DNA of 40,807 nt, taken from assembly GCA_022749995.1 (NCBI GenBank), contig JAKIWO010000006.1:1-40807 (forward strand). The letters run 5' to 3'. The notes under the pieces were generated by a model. That model was not told where the DNA came from, searched no databases, and saw nothing but the letters and a program-made list of their open reading frames with translations. Both the position numbers and the translations under genes were made by a program. Below, in pieces: positions 32,501 to 40,622 of the stretch (its first letter is position 1; every line of letters begins with the position of its first letter). The DNA is from Thermoplasmata archaeon. GTDB lineage: Archaea; Thermoplasmatota; Thermoplasmata; Lutacidiplasmatales; UBA184.

Positions 32501-33241
32501 CTAGACGCGCTCGGGTTCGGCGGGGGTCGGTTTGACCTTGCCGTTACGCTCGGCCGTAGGGAAGTCGAGATGGGATTCCATCGCGCTCACGCGGGCCTCG
32601 AGGGGAAGCAGTCCCTGCTCGAGCGTCTTGGCCACGACGAGCTTGAGGCTCTCCTCGAGCGCGACGATGTCGCGACCCAGGTCGGAGAGGCGCCGGGCAT
32701 TGTCGTTGAGCAGCAGCCGAGTCTGCGCCGCCAGCCGGAACGTATCGTCGACGCCGCGGACGAGCTGTTTGGAGCCCTGGGCGAAGGTCTCGATCGACTC
32801 CCCCACCGGCGCCCACTTGCGGTCGAGGTTGTCGCCGATCGTCTTGGCCAGCTCGCCGCTCAGCCGCTCGGTGCCCTGGGTGAGGCCGGCCTCGATGCGG
32901 TCGCCCACGACCTTGTCGACGGTTTCGAGGCGGCTCTTGAGCGTCTCCTCGAGCGAGCCCTGCAACTCTTCGATGTGGCTCAGCCGATCCTCGAGCCCCT
33001 CGAGCCGGGCGACCAGGTTGGAGTAGACGGAACCGACGAGGGTGTCGGTGTGGACGCTGTCGACCTCCTGCGCCCGAAGGAGCAGGTGGAGCACCCAATG
33101 CTCGCGCCCCTTGGTCTCGGCGAGCGGGCCGCGGTCCAGTCGGTCGCGGATATCGCGGTTCTCGATGAGTTGCTGTAGCTCCTTGAGCACCTCGAGGCGG
33201 ACCGCCGAGGTGCCCGAGCTCGTCACGGGCCGCTCGGGCAT
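32501..33241 (-). CDS. Alpha-helical coiled-coil protein of unknown function
   Basis: This 246-residue protein has no membrane segment. A predicted globular helical N-terminus (about 12-60; VLKELQQLIENRDIRDRLDR) is followed by almost continuous heptad-like helix from about 70 to 225, for example RLEGLEDRLSHIEELQGSLE. Such proteins are often structural or part of chemoreceptor-like assemblies, but nothing identifies a family. The ATG at 33241 is about 29 nt after a TATA-like element. It is the first gene of a pair with pps. Confidence 0.8.
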   Translation of the reverse strand: MPERPVTSSGTSAVRLEVLKELQQLIENRDIRDRLDRGPLAETKGREHWVLHLLLRAQEVDSVHTDTLVGSVYSNLVARLEGLEDRLSHIEELQGSLEETLKSRLETVDKVVGDRIEAGLTQGTERLSGELAKTIGDNLDRKWAPVGESIETFAQGSKQLVRGVDDTFRLAAQTRLLLNDNARRLSDLGRDIVALEESLKLVVAKTLEQGLLPLEARVSAMESHLDFPTAERNGKVKPTPAEPERV

Positions 33242-33265
33242 TTCACCGGGGAATCGGGGTGCGAG

Positions 33266-33274
33266 CTAAACTAA
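33266..33274 (-). promoter_or_regulatory. TATA-like element for the coiled-coil/pps pair
   Basis: On the minus strand TTAGTTTAG is centred about 29 nt before the ATG at 33241, compatible with a very short leader. Confidence 0.5.
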
Positions 33275-33340
33275 TCTTCGGTGGCCGACGGATAACTCCT
33301 CGTCGACCGGGGTCGCACCGACAGGGCCGGAACCAGCGGC

Positions 33341-34495
33341 TCAGCCCTCGAAGCCGGCGCCGAGCAGCTCCCGGGCGATGACGAGCCGCCGGATCTCGCT
33401 CGTGCCCGCGCCGATCTCAAGGAGCTTAGCGTCCCGGGCCAGCCGCTCGACCGGGTATTCCCGCATGTAGCCGTACCCCCCGAACACTTGGATCGCGTCT
33501 AGGGCCACTCGCGTGGAACACTCCGAGGCGTACGTGAGCGCCGCCGAGCTCGCCCGGGCGCTGCGGGTATCGTGCTGGACCGACCGGAGCGCGTGCTGGA
33601 GCAGTCCGCGAGAGGATTCGAGCGCGATGTACATGTTCGCGAGCTTCTCCTGGATGAGCTCGAACTGGCCGATCTTCTTCCCGAACTGCTCCCGCTCCCG
33701 GGCGTAGCCGGTCGCCAACTCGAGACATTCGGCGATGATGCCGACGGGGATCGCCGAGAGGACGGCCCGCTCCACGTTGAGCCCGCCCATCATCACGGCC
33801 ACCCCCTCGTTCTCCCGTCCGAGGAGCCGGTCCGCTCCCACCGCGCAGTCCTGCAGCGCGAGTTCCCCGGTGGGGGACCCTCGCATCCCCATCTTGTCCA
33901 GGCTCCGAGCGACGGTGAACCCGGGCGTGTCGCTCGACAGAAGGAACGCGCTGATCCCGCGGGCCCCCTGCCCGGGGGCGGTTTTCGCGTAGACGAGCAG
34001 CGTCTGAGCGACGGGCCCGTTGGTGATGAACTGCTTGCTGCCGTTCAGTCGGTACCCCGCCCCGTGCCGCTCGGCGCGAGTGGACAGGCCCACCGCGTCC
34101 GATCCCGCGCCGGGCTCGGTGAGCGCCAGCGCGCCTATCGCATCCCCTCGGGCTAGTGGCGGCAGAAACTCGGCGCGTTGACGGTCGTTGCCGTTCCGGT
34201 ACAGGTTGTCGACGACCAGATTCGAGTGGGCGCCAACGGACAGCGCCAGCGCGGGGCTCGACCGGGCGATCTCCTCAAGGAGCACCGCCTGAGCACCATA
34301 CCCCAGGCCCAGACCGCCGAACTCGCTCGGGACCGTGGGCGCGAGGAACCCGTACTCGCCGAGCTTCCGGAACAGCTCGCGGGGGAACCAATCCTCTCGG
34401 TCCATCCGCGTCGCGATGGGTCGGACCTCCTGGTTGACGAACCGTCGTGCCGCCTCCCGCAGCTCCTCGAGCGGCTCCTCGACGGGATCGGCCAT
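33341..34495 (-). CDS. Acyl-CoA dehydrogenase, isovaleryl-CoA type
   Basis: This 384-residue FAD enzyme oxidises acyl-CoA at the alpha-beta bond. Standard blocks are [76 protein letters not shown] and the C-terminal [16 protein letters not shown]. The C-terminal catalytic Glu of most family members (YEGT) is replaced by IGAGTSEI. A Glu is present at GLNVERAVL (E242), the position used by isovaleryl-CoA dehydrogenase. This points to leucine breakdown. It lies 23 nt after nadB on the same strand. The ORF stays open far upstream, but ATG 34495 matches the family start. Confidence 0.92.
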   Translation of the reverse strand: MADPVEEPLEELREAARRFVNQEVRPIATRMDREDWFPRELFRKLGEYGFLAPTVPSEFGGLGLGYGAQAVLLEEIARSSPALALSVGAHSNLVVDNLYRNGNDRQRAEFLPPLARGDAIGALALTEPGAGSDAVGLSTRAERHGAGYRLNGSKQFITNGPVAQTLLVYAKTAPGQGARGISAFLLSSDTPGFTVARSLDKMGMRGSPTGELALQDCAVGADRLLGRENEGVAVMMGGLNVERAVLSAIPVGIIAECLELATGYAREREQFGKKIGQFELIQEKLANMYIALESSRGLLQHALRSVQHDTRSARASSAALTYASECSTRVALDAIQVFGGYGYMREYPVERLARDAKLLEIGAGTSEIRRLVIARELLGAGFEG

Positions 34496-34518
34496 ACCCC
34501 TCGGAGGAAGCCCGCCGC

Positions 34519-36093
34519 TTAGCCTTTCGCGGGGCGCCGGCCGGCCCGAGCCGCCGGAAGGAGCCGGAGCCCTGAGTGCACCCGCCAGGAATCGAGGCTC
34601 CGAGGATAGTCGGAGCGGTAGTGCACACCTCGACTCTCCGTGCGCGCCAGCGCGCTCCGGGCGATCACCAGACCGGCGAGTGACAGGAGGCCGGTCGCTG
34701 CGCCCTCCGATCCGGGCCGGCCCTTCGGAGCGGCCCGAACGCCGGCCTCGAACCGGCGGATCGCCCTCCGTAGCCCGCCTCCGCTCCGAACGATGCCGAC
34801 CTCCTCCCAGAGCCGGCGGCGCAGCTCCAGACGATCGGGGGGATCCGAGACCTCCGCCGGGGAGGGAATCCTCAGTCCGAGCGTGCGCGCCGGAGTCGAG
34901 GGACCTCCTGCGCTCGGGTGGAGCAGCTGCCGCACGACGTGTTCCCCGAAGACCACCCCTTCGAGCAGCGAGTTGGAGGCCAGACGGTTCGCTCCGTGCA
35001 CCCCCGTCGCGGCGGCCTCGCCGCAGCAGAGCAGCCCCGGGATCGAGGAACGTCCTTCGATGTCGGTGGCCACTCCCCCGATCAGAAAGTGGGCCGCGGG
35101 AGTGACCGGGAGCCGGTCGCGGGACGGGTCGAGCGCGTAGGTCCCCAGGAACCGGCAGATCGTAGGGAATCGGGTGAACAACAAGTCTCGCGGCAATGCG
35201 GTGGCGTCCAGGTAGACGCACCGGGAGCGCGTGCGCTCGAGCTCGCTGCGGATCGCTCGGCTCACCACGTCCCGCGGAGCGAGGTCGGCGTCGCGGTGGT
35301 ACCGGGGCATGAACCGTTCCCCTCGGGAGTTGCGTAGCACTGCCCCCTCTCCTCGGAGCGCCTCCGTCAGGAGGTAACGCGGGGCGCCCTCCCGCAGGAA
35401 CACCGTCGGATGGAATTGGACGAACTCCATGTCGGAGAGCAGGGCACCGGCGAGCGCCGCCAGCACCACCCCCTCCCCGGTGGCTACCGCGGGATTCGAG
35501 CTCTCCTGGAAGAGGCTGCCCGCCCCGCCGGTGGCGAGGACCACGGCCGAGGGCTCGAGGGTCTCGCTCTCCGCGCCGGAGGGGTCGGAGAGGGTCACCT
35601 CGATCCCGGCGGGCCGGACGCGCAGCGAGCGCAGGACTCGACGTTCCCGCACCTCGAGCGCCAACTCGAGCGCCCGGCGTTTGAGCGCCTCCTCGATCAG
35701 GAGTCCCGTGGCGTCCCCGCCGGCGTGGAGGATCCGGGCGCGGGAGTGCGCCGCCTCGCGTCCGAGGGACACTTCGCCCTCGACCCCGTCGAACGGGACG
35801 CCGAGACGGACCAGGTCGGCGATCCGAGCCGGCGCCTCCTCGACCAGCCGCCGGGCGGCTTCCTCCTCCACGAGCCCGGCGCCGGCGCGGAGGGTGTCGG
35901 CCAGGTGCAGCTCGGGCGAATCGCCCGGACCCACCGCGGCGGCGATTCCGCCCTGAGCGTAGCGCGTATTCGACTCCTCGAGACCGGCCTTGGTCACCAG
36001 CGTGGGATGGAGTCCGAGCTCGCGGGCGCGGACCGCGACGTATAGGCCGGCGATCCCGCTCCCGATAACGAGCGCCCGACGTACGCCCCCCAT
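34519..36093 (-). CDS. nadB: L-aspartate oxidase
   Basis: This 524-residue flavoenzyme oxidises L-aspartate to iminoaspartate, the first step of de novo NAD synthesis. The FAD-binding N-terminus [17 protein letters not shown], the substrate region [64 protein letters not shown], and [39 protein letters not shown] are family signatures. The C-terminal helical domain (about 405-500) is complete. The start ATG is 27 nt from a TATA-like GGTTAGTC. It probably heads a transcript with the acyl-CoA dehydrogenase gene. No nadA or nadC is visible. Confidence 0.95.
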   Translation of the reverse strand: MGGVRRALVIGSGIAGLYVAVRARELGLHPTLVTKAGLEESNTRYAQGGIAAAVGPGDSPELHLADTLRAGAGLVEEEAARRLVEEAPARIADLVRLGVPFDGVEGEVSLGREAAHSRARILHAGGDATGLLIEEALKRRALELALEVRERRVLRSLRVRPAGIEVTLSDPSGAESETLEPSAVVLATGGAGSLFQESSNPAVATGEGVVLAALAGALLSDMEFVQFHPTVFLREGAPRYLLTEALRGEGAVLRNSRGERFMPRYHRDADLAPRDVVSRAIRSELERTRSRCVYLDATALPRDLLFTRFPTICRFLGTYALDPSRDRLPVTPAAHFLIGGVATDIEGRSSIPGLLCCGEAAATGVHGANRLASNSLLEGVVFGEHVVRQLLHPSAGGPSTPARTLGLRIPSPAEVSDPPDRLELRRRLWEEVGIVRSGGGLRRAIRRFEAGVRAAPKGRPGSEGAATGLLSLAGLVIARSALARTESRGVHYRSDYPRSLDSWRVHSGLRLLPAARAGRRPAKG

Positions 36094-36155
36094 CGCTTCC
36101 CGCGAGCCGTCGGGGGACTAACCGCTTATCGTGGCCGCAACGGCTTCCCGCCCCT
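36094..36155. promoter_or_regulatory. Divergent promoters of nadB and the Cas4-like nuclease
   Basis: In a 62-nt gap the minus strand carries GGTTAGTC about 27 nt before nadB. The plus strand carries GCTTATCG (36124-36131) about 28 nt before the ATG at 36156. The two elements nearly touch, so the genes probably compete for factors. Confidence 0.5.
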
Positions 36156-37544
36156 ATGTGCTCGGCTCTCGCGATGACGGAGCCGTCCGCCGCCGGCCCT
36201 GCCCCGCCCCTGCGGCTGCCGGTCGTGGAAGCCGACCCCGTACTCGCGGAGCGGCTCCGACGAGCGATGGAGGCGCCGGCCGGGCCCCGCCTCGTGTGGG
36301 TCACCGACCTCGTGGACCCGCGGCGTGCCTACTACCACGAGATCTCTCCCGTCCCCGCGACCCCGGAGGTGGCCGCCCGGCGCGAAAGCGGCCGTCGCAT
36401 CCACGACCGGGTCGAGCGGTTGCTTGCCGCTCCCGAGCACCGGGAGATTCGCGTGGGCATCGACGGCATCGTGGGCCGCATCGATCTACTGTTCGACCGG
36501 CCGACCGAGCTCAAGTCGACCGCCCGACTTCCCGCGGCGGCCGACGTCCGGCTCCTGCGACCGGCGTACGTCGAGCAGCTGGCCGCCTACTGCGCGCTGC
36601 TCGGCCGCGCAGAAGGCCGTCTCCTGCTGGTCGGCTCGCAAGATTCGAGCGAGTCCGAAGTCCGGGCGCTGGACTGCGAGTTCAACGACCTTCCCGGACT
36701 CCGGGCCGCGCTCGAGCAGAGCGCACAGCTGATCCGTCGGTCCGTGGAAACTCGGGATCCCTCCTTGCTGCCGCGTTGCGCCTGGTACGACCGCGGGTGC
36801 GAGTATCGCGAGGCCCAGCGGTGCGGCTGCACCGGGACCGAGCCGGCCGGCGCCACTCCGGGGGGGGAGCGGCTCGCGCGCATCGAGCGGAACGAGCCGC
36901 TCGAGGCGGAGATCGGGCTCCGGCTGCGTGCCCCGCCCCGCCCACCGGAGTCGGAGCCGTTCGACCGCTTCTCGGAGCTGCTCTTTCCCCGACCGACGTA
37001 CTTCGAACGGATCGGCACGCCGAAGGCCACGGGCCGCGAGTTCACGGGCACCAGCCTGTGGCGGCGGATGCTCGCCGCGAGCGACTCCGAGCTAGGGACG
37101 GAGCTCGAGGAGCGGCGGAGCCGGACCGGCGAACCGACCGAGCCGCTCCGGTGCTTCCGTGGAGAGCCGGTCCTGGAGAAGACGACCAAGAGCCGTTGGC
37201 GGACCCCGCCGGAGCGGATGCCCGAGCGCGTCCCCCATTACTTCACGGACCTCGCCTTGCGGGCGGGAGCCGTCGGCGCCTCGGGAGGCTGGATCGTTCT
37301 CGCTCGGGAGCTTCCCGAGCCGGGCGTTTCCCCGATGGAGGTCCTCCACGTGCAGGTCGGCGAGCCCAGCGAGCTGGCCCGCGCTTTGGCGGAGCGATGC
37401 GAGCGGCTGCACGCTGCGATCGCCCAGCGGGACCCCTCACGGTTGGAGAGCTGTCCGGACTGGATGGTCGCCGACTGCCCGTTCCGCGCGGTCTGCGGCG
37501 ATCCCTCGGGCCGGCCTACCGCGGTGGCCGGTACCGGTAGATGA
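36156..37544 (+). CDS. Cas4-like PD-(D/E)XK nuclease with degenerate tandem duplication
   Basis: This 462-residue protein has an N-terminal Cas4-like domain (about 48-228): [10 protein letters not shown] (H83), GRIDLLF (D110), E118-x-K120 in TELKST, the [13 protein letters not shown] helix (Q141) and cysteines C208, C215, C223, C225. The C-terminal half (about 268-450) follows the same order: [11 protein letters not shown] for [20 protein letters not shown] for [27 protein letters not shown] for [18 protein letters not shown], and [20 protein letters not shown] for [20 protein letters not shown]. The second copy lacks the His and Asp, so it is probably inactive. DNA repair is likely; no CRISPR locus is near. 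ATG 36156 is supported by the promoter position; 36174 is an alternative. Confidence 0.82.
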   Translation: MCSALAMTEPSAAGPAPPLRLPVVEADPVLAERLRRAMEAPAGPRLVWVTDLVDPRRAYYHEISPVPATPEVAARRESGRRIHDRVERLLAAPEHREIRVGIDGIVGRIDLLFDRPTELKSTARLPAAADVRLLRPAYVEQLAAYCALLGRAEGRLLLVGSQDSSESEVRALDCEFNDLPGLRAALEQSAQLIRRSVETRDPSLLPRCAWYDRGCEYREAQRCGCTGTEPAGATPGGERLARIERNEPLEAEIGLRLRAPPRPPESEPFDRFSELLFPRPTYFERIGTPKATGREFTGTSLWRRMLAASDSELGTELEERRSRTGEPTEPLRCFRGEPVLEKTTKSRWRTPPERMPERVPHYFTDLALRAGAVGASGGWIVLARELPEPGVSPMEVLHVQVGEPSELARALAERCERLHAAIAQRDPSRLESCPDWMVADCPFRAVCGDPSGRPTAVAGTGR

Positions 37545-38463
37545 ACGCGCTCCGCTCCCGTTCGAATCCGAGGGCGTGGTACAGCTCGCGCGCCGGTGTG
37601 TTCGCGGCCGTGACCCAGAGCCGAGCGGAGCTGTAGCCCAGGGCGAGCAGCGCCCGGAGACCGCGGGTGAGCAGTGCGGCGCCGACGCCCCGGCGGCGGT
37701 ACGCCGGGTCGACCGCGAGATCCGCGAAGCTCGCCGAGCGGGGGTTCTCTTCGGTCGTGAGGAGGAAGCCGACCAGGTTCTCCCCCTCGGCGACCGTCAT
37801 CGACGCCTCCGGCAGGAACCGGCCCAACTCACCGGCCAGGATGCGCTCCAGGACGCGGCGGTTCCCCTCGGGCGAGTCGGCCACGAGTGATTCGTCCGGT
37901 CCCCCGCGGAACGCGCGGCGGTCCAGTTCATCGAGCGACCCCACCGGGACCGCGTCCACCGGGAGGAACTCGATCCCGGTGGGGAGCTCTCTCGGGACGG
38001 GAATCTCGGAGAGGGTGAGCGAGTGGGAGAGCCCGATCCGCTCGATGAGCTCGAAGCCGGGCCGGCGGCGCAGCAGGCCGCCGAGCTCCCGCTCCTGCGC
38101 CTCGGAGAGCCCGGTCACGCCGAAATCGGTCCGCTGGATCTCCGGCGGCAGCCCTTCGGTGCTCCGCGCGGCGAGGAGACGCCCGACCTGGACCGGGTCC
38201 GGACTGGGCTCCACGTGCAGATGGCCGTACGCGCGGGAGTCCCGGCGGGAGAGCAGGGCGAGTCCCACCCGACGCCCTCCCTCGACGACGACCCAGCCGT
38301 CGAGCTCGCCGGTCCTCAGACGCTCCGCGGCGATCTCGGGCCAGCCGGGGGCGAGCGGCTCTCCCCGCTCGGTGAGGATCCGGCGCAGCCGCGCGGTGAG
38401 CTCCACCAGTTCGAACGCCGGGACTTCCCTCGCCGGCTGCAACCGGGCTTCGGGGCTCTGCAT
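37516..38463 (-). CDS. GNAT acetyltransferase with two GNAT-like halves
   Basis: This 315-residue protein ends in a clear GNAT domain: SMTVAEGENLVGFLLTTEEN, then the acetyl-CoA loop FADLAVDPAYRRRGVGAALL and [20 protein letters not shown]. The first half (about 15-160) resembles a diverged GNAT domain without the acetyl-CoA loop, so the layout recalls two-domain GNAT proteins such as MshD. The substrate is unknown. It begins 6 nt after prs, and its end overlaps the nuclease gene by 29 nt (convergent). Confidence 0.88.
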   Translation of the reverse strand: MQSPEARLQPAREVPAFELVELTARLRRILTERGEPLAPGWPEIAAERLRTGELDGWVVVEGGRRVGLALLSRRDSRAYGHLHVEPSPDPVQVGRLLAARSTEGLPPEIQRTDFGVTGLSEAQERELGGLLRRRPGFELIERIGLSHSLTLSEIPVPRELPTGIEFLPVDAVPVGSLDELDRRAFRGGPDESLVADSPEGNRRVLERILAGELGRFLPEASMTVAEGENLVGFLLTTEENPRSASFADLAVDPAYRRRGVGAALLTRGLRALLALGYSSARLWVTAANTPARELYHALGFERERSAFIYRYRPPR

Positions 38464-38469
38464 GGCGCG

Positions 38470-39348
38470 CTAGCGGGAAGCGCACTCCCGCTGCAGGATC
38501 TGGGCGATGTCGGGGGCGACCGAGACCTTGTCGGCCGGGTTGTCGAGCGTGTCGGTCGAGTACAGGTGGTCGCAGACCGCTTTGATCCGCTCGAAGGCGT
38601 CCCGCAGGAACAGTCCGTGGGTGCAGGCGGCCACGACCGTAGCCACCTTGTACCGATGCAGCAAGCGCGCGGCCTCCACGATGGTGCCGCCGGTGGAGAT
38701 GACATCGTCCAGGATGGCCACGTGCTGGCCCTCCAGGGGCGGGAGGTCCTGCTCGGGCAGCGTGAGCTCCACGTGGTCGCTGTCGATCCGCTTCTTCTCG
38801 AGCGCGAGCCAGGGCTTCCCGAGGATGCCGGCCATCCGCCGCACGCGGTCCACGCCCCCCTTGTCCGGGGAGATGAGCAGGTCGACGGTCCGCTCCCGCA
38901 GGACCCGGGCGATCGCCGGCACTCCCGTCGCCTCGTATGCCGGCTTGGAGAAGCTGCGGAGCGTCTCGGTCGAGTGGAGGTCGACCGTGACCACCGCATC
39001 GGCCGCGAGCTCGACGTGATGCGCGAGCGCTCGCGCGCTTGCCGGTTCTCCCGGATAGAACGGTCGGTCCTGCCGAGCGTACCCGAAGTACGGGATCACC
39101 ACGAAAAGCCGGCGCGCCCCGGCTTCGCGGATCGCCTCCTCCAAGAGCAACAGCTCGAGGATCTGCTCGTCCGTGCGGGTCGTCTGGACCAGCACCACAT
39201 CCTCGTCGGCCAACCGGCCCCCGACGCGGACATAGAGCTCCCCGTCGGGGAATCGCTTGGTGAACGGGATGGCGAACGGGGAGTTGCCGAGTTCCCGCGA
39301 TACTCGCTCGGCGAGCGAGGTAGAGGCACTGCCCGCGATGACCTGCAC
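38470..39348 (-). CDS. prs: Ribose-phosphate pyrophosphokinase
   Basis: This 292-residue enzyme makes PRPP from ribose 5-phosphate and ATP, feeding purine, pyrimidine, NAD and histidine synthesis. The signature features are KRFPDGELYVRVGG near the start, VIPYFGYARQDRPFYPGEP, VVTVDLHSTETLRSF, LISPDKGG and the PRPP loop VAILDDVISTGGTIVEAARL. The open frame extends to an ATG at 39480, but the GTG at 39348 gives the normal family start (QVIAGSAS) and lies about 36 nt after a T-rich promoter-like stretch (complement of 39382-39386). It is followed directly by the GNAT gene. Confidence 0.95.
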   Translation of the reverse strand: MQVIAGSASTSLAERVSRELGNSPFAIPFTKRFPDGELYVRVGGRLADEDVVLVQTTRTDEQILELLLLEEAIREAGARRLFVVIPYFGYARQDRPFYPGEPASARALAHHVELAADAVVTVDLHSTETLRSFSKPAYEATGVPAIARVLRERTVDLLISPDKGGVDRVRRMAGILGKPWLALEKKRIDSDHVELTLPEQDLPPLEGQHVAILDDVISTGGTIVEAARLLHRYKVATVVAACTHGLFLRDAFERIKAVCDHLYSTDTLDNPADKVSVAPDIAQILQRECASR

Positions 39349-39527
39349 ACTACTACCCGGCCGCTGGACGGGGGGCGGGCCAAAAAGGTTGCGCGAGCCG
39401 GGGCTTTGAATCAGAAGCCCCCGTCTGAATCGAAACTCCTTTCGGGAGTTGTGGGTTGGATCGAGTCCTGCTCGGGCCACGGTACTGCCGGGTGGTCCCT
39501 CTTCCGAGTGGTCTTCGAGTCGGTTAG
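39349..39527. other. Intergenic region with two hairpins
   Basis: GGGGCTT (39400-39406) pairs with AAGCCCC (39415-39421), and AACTCC (39434-39439) with GGAGTT (39445-39450). The promoter of prs is at the left end. No ORF or tRNA was found; the right part borders the decayed transposase. Confidence 0.45.
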
Positions 39528-39851
39528 CCTCCCGACATTGAACTGAGCCGGGACAACTACAGCTTCGGAGAGGAGAGGGGATCGGAGACGTTCATCCAAT
39601 TCAAATCGAACAGCACCGGGAACGGAGAGGGGTCGGAGGCGTGGCGCAACGCGTACCACCTGTTCCGAGCGAGCCGGGCCGAGTTCGACCGGCGGTATCA
39701 TTTGAGATCGAACGTCAAGAGCGCCTTCCGCGCCATTGAGAGGAAGTTCGCGGAGCATGTCCGATCCCGGACCACGGCGGATCAGGTCAACGAAATCATG
39801 GCGAAGCTCATCTGTTACAATATGACGGTCTTGGTTCACGGGATGTTCTAG
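39528..39851 (+). pseudogene. Decayed C-terminal fragment of a DDE (IS4/IS1182-like) transposase
   Basis: About 107 codons remain, opened by a stop at 39525 and closed by TAG at 39849. The reading YHLRSNVKSAFRAIERKFAE, followed by VRSRTTADQVNEIMAKLICY, matches the end of DDE transposases, which normally read RSNVEstFs with the catalytic Glu. Here that residue is Lys, and no start codon or N-terminal part exists. No inverted repeats or target duplication were found. The fragment marks a former insertion and has no expected activity. Confidence 0.8.
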
Positions 39852-40204
39852 AACGGGATTGCGCCGGCGTTCTCGAACTCGGCCGAGCCTCCCGCCCGAG
39901 GGGTTCCGCACCCGAGCCCTTTACACCCACCAGGGTAATCGTGTCCCTGCTCGTCGTTGCGCCATCTATCGAAGTCCGCTTCGTCGTTGAAACAGAGCTC
40001 GGGGCGGCTAGTCCACGAGCCTCCAGTCTTGGCATCGTTGCCACCGGCCTTTTCGCACGTCGTCCCATGGGGGACAGCACCATCACGGTACTCAGAGTTC
40101 AAGCGGTGACCATCCGCCCTGTATCCGTTGACGACTCGGACCCGGGGGTGCTCCCGTAGCCACGCCTGATACGGCCCGTCGTCCTTCCCGGAAAAGACCT
40201 GCAT
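39848..40204 (-). CDS. Small cysteine-containing protein of unknown function
   Basis: This 118-residue soluble protein starts MQVFSGKDDGPYQAWLREHP and continues RVRVVNGYRADGHRLN, resembling (from memory) a small widespread family in which a short Y-x-W-x-x-x-HP segment precedes a H/C motif and a closing ELCF-type strand with an aromatic and a terminal Cys pair. Cysteines are C50, C71, C94 and C99. The last 4 nt overlap the stop of the transposase fragment on the other strand. Codon use looks less GC-biased than the core genes. No reaction can be named; a stress or accessory role is a guess. Confidence 0.55.
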   Translation of the reverse strand: MQVFSGKDDGPYQAWLREHPRVRVVNGYRADGHRLNSEYRDGAVPHGTTCEKAGGNDAKTGGSWTSRPELCFNDEADFDRWRNDEQGHDYPGGCKGLGCGTPRAGGSAEFENAGAIPF

Positions 40205-40622
40205 AGCCGGTCGGGAGGCGACCCGCCTCCTTGGACCTTCGTGAAGCAGAACCTACCCGCGTGAATCAAAACTTAGTCTCCAAGGTAGGTCGCTAGTCAA
40301 AGCCACCGTGGCCTACACCACTCCCTCACGGACCAATCCCCGGCTACAACTCGTTCGATCCAGCAGCGATCACCCGAAGTCGTCGGCCGGCTCCAAGCTC
40401 GTCGCGAGGAGTTCCCCCGAGGAGGGAGCGGACCGGGTCGACCCTTCGGGCGATGGGCGTTCCCCCTCGCGACTTCCGGGAGAGACGGCCTGAGCTAGGA
40501 CTTCCTGACTTCTCCGCCACCGACCGGGCCTTCGGAGCGGTCGTTCGAATATCGCCGTTCAGCGATTCGAAGAGACGCCGGTCGAGAGCTTCCCTTCGCT
40601 CGGGGAGTATCCTGACGTCGGC
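40205..40622. other. Gene-poor stretch between the small unknown gene and the cupredoxin
   Basis: No convincing gene is visible in this 418-nt stretch. It contains the perfect hairpin GGAGGCG-ACC-CGCCTCC at 40214-40230 and the inverted repeat ACCTACC/GGTAGGT (40251-40257 and 40284-40290). The only open frame (40308-40493) has no recognisable features. Confidence 0.5.
40214..40230. other. Perfect 7-bp hairpin upstream of the small unknown gene
   Basis: GGAGGCG and CGCCTCC pair around ACC, 10 nt before the minus-strand start at 40204. It might affect translation of that gene or end transcription from the right. Confidence 0.35.

Noticed and set aside
33341-36304. Single 987-codon minus-strand frame that would extend the acyl-CoA dehydrogenase upstream
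   Set aside because: The upstream part is antisense-frame read-through of nadB; the family start is at ATG 34495.
36131-37540. Alternative plus-strand frame overlapping the Cas4-like nuclease
   Set aside because: No recognisable motif, Arg/Pro-rich; the neighbouring frame has an ordered nuclease pattern.
26628-37544. CRISPR-Cas locus suggested by two Cas4-like nucleases
   Set aside because: No repeat array, cas1, cas2 or effector gene is present anywhere in the window.
39411-39911. Minus-strand frame of 166 codons opposite the transposase fragment
   Set aside because: Antisense shadow; the plus strand shows the transposase signature.
40251-40290. tRNA-like remnant from the inverted repeat ACCTACC/GGTAGGT
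   Set aside because: Only one stem can be drawn; no anticodon or T arm fits between the halves.
40308-40493. Short plus-strand frame of 61 codons
   Set aside because: No domain, no promoter at a suitable distance and no sign of coding bias.
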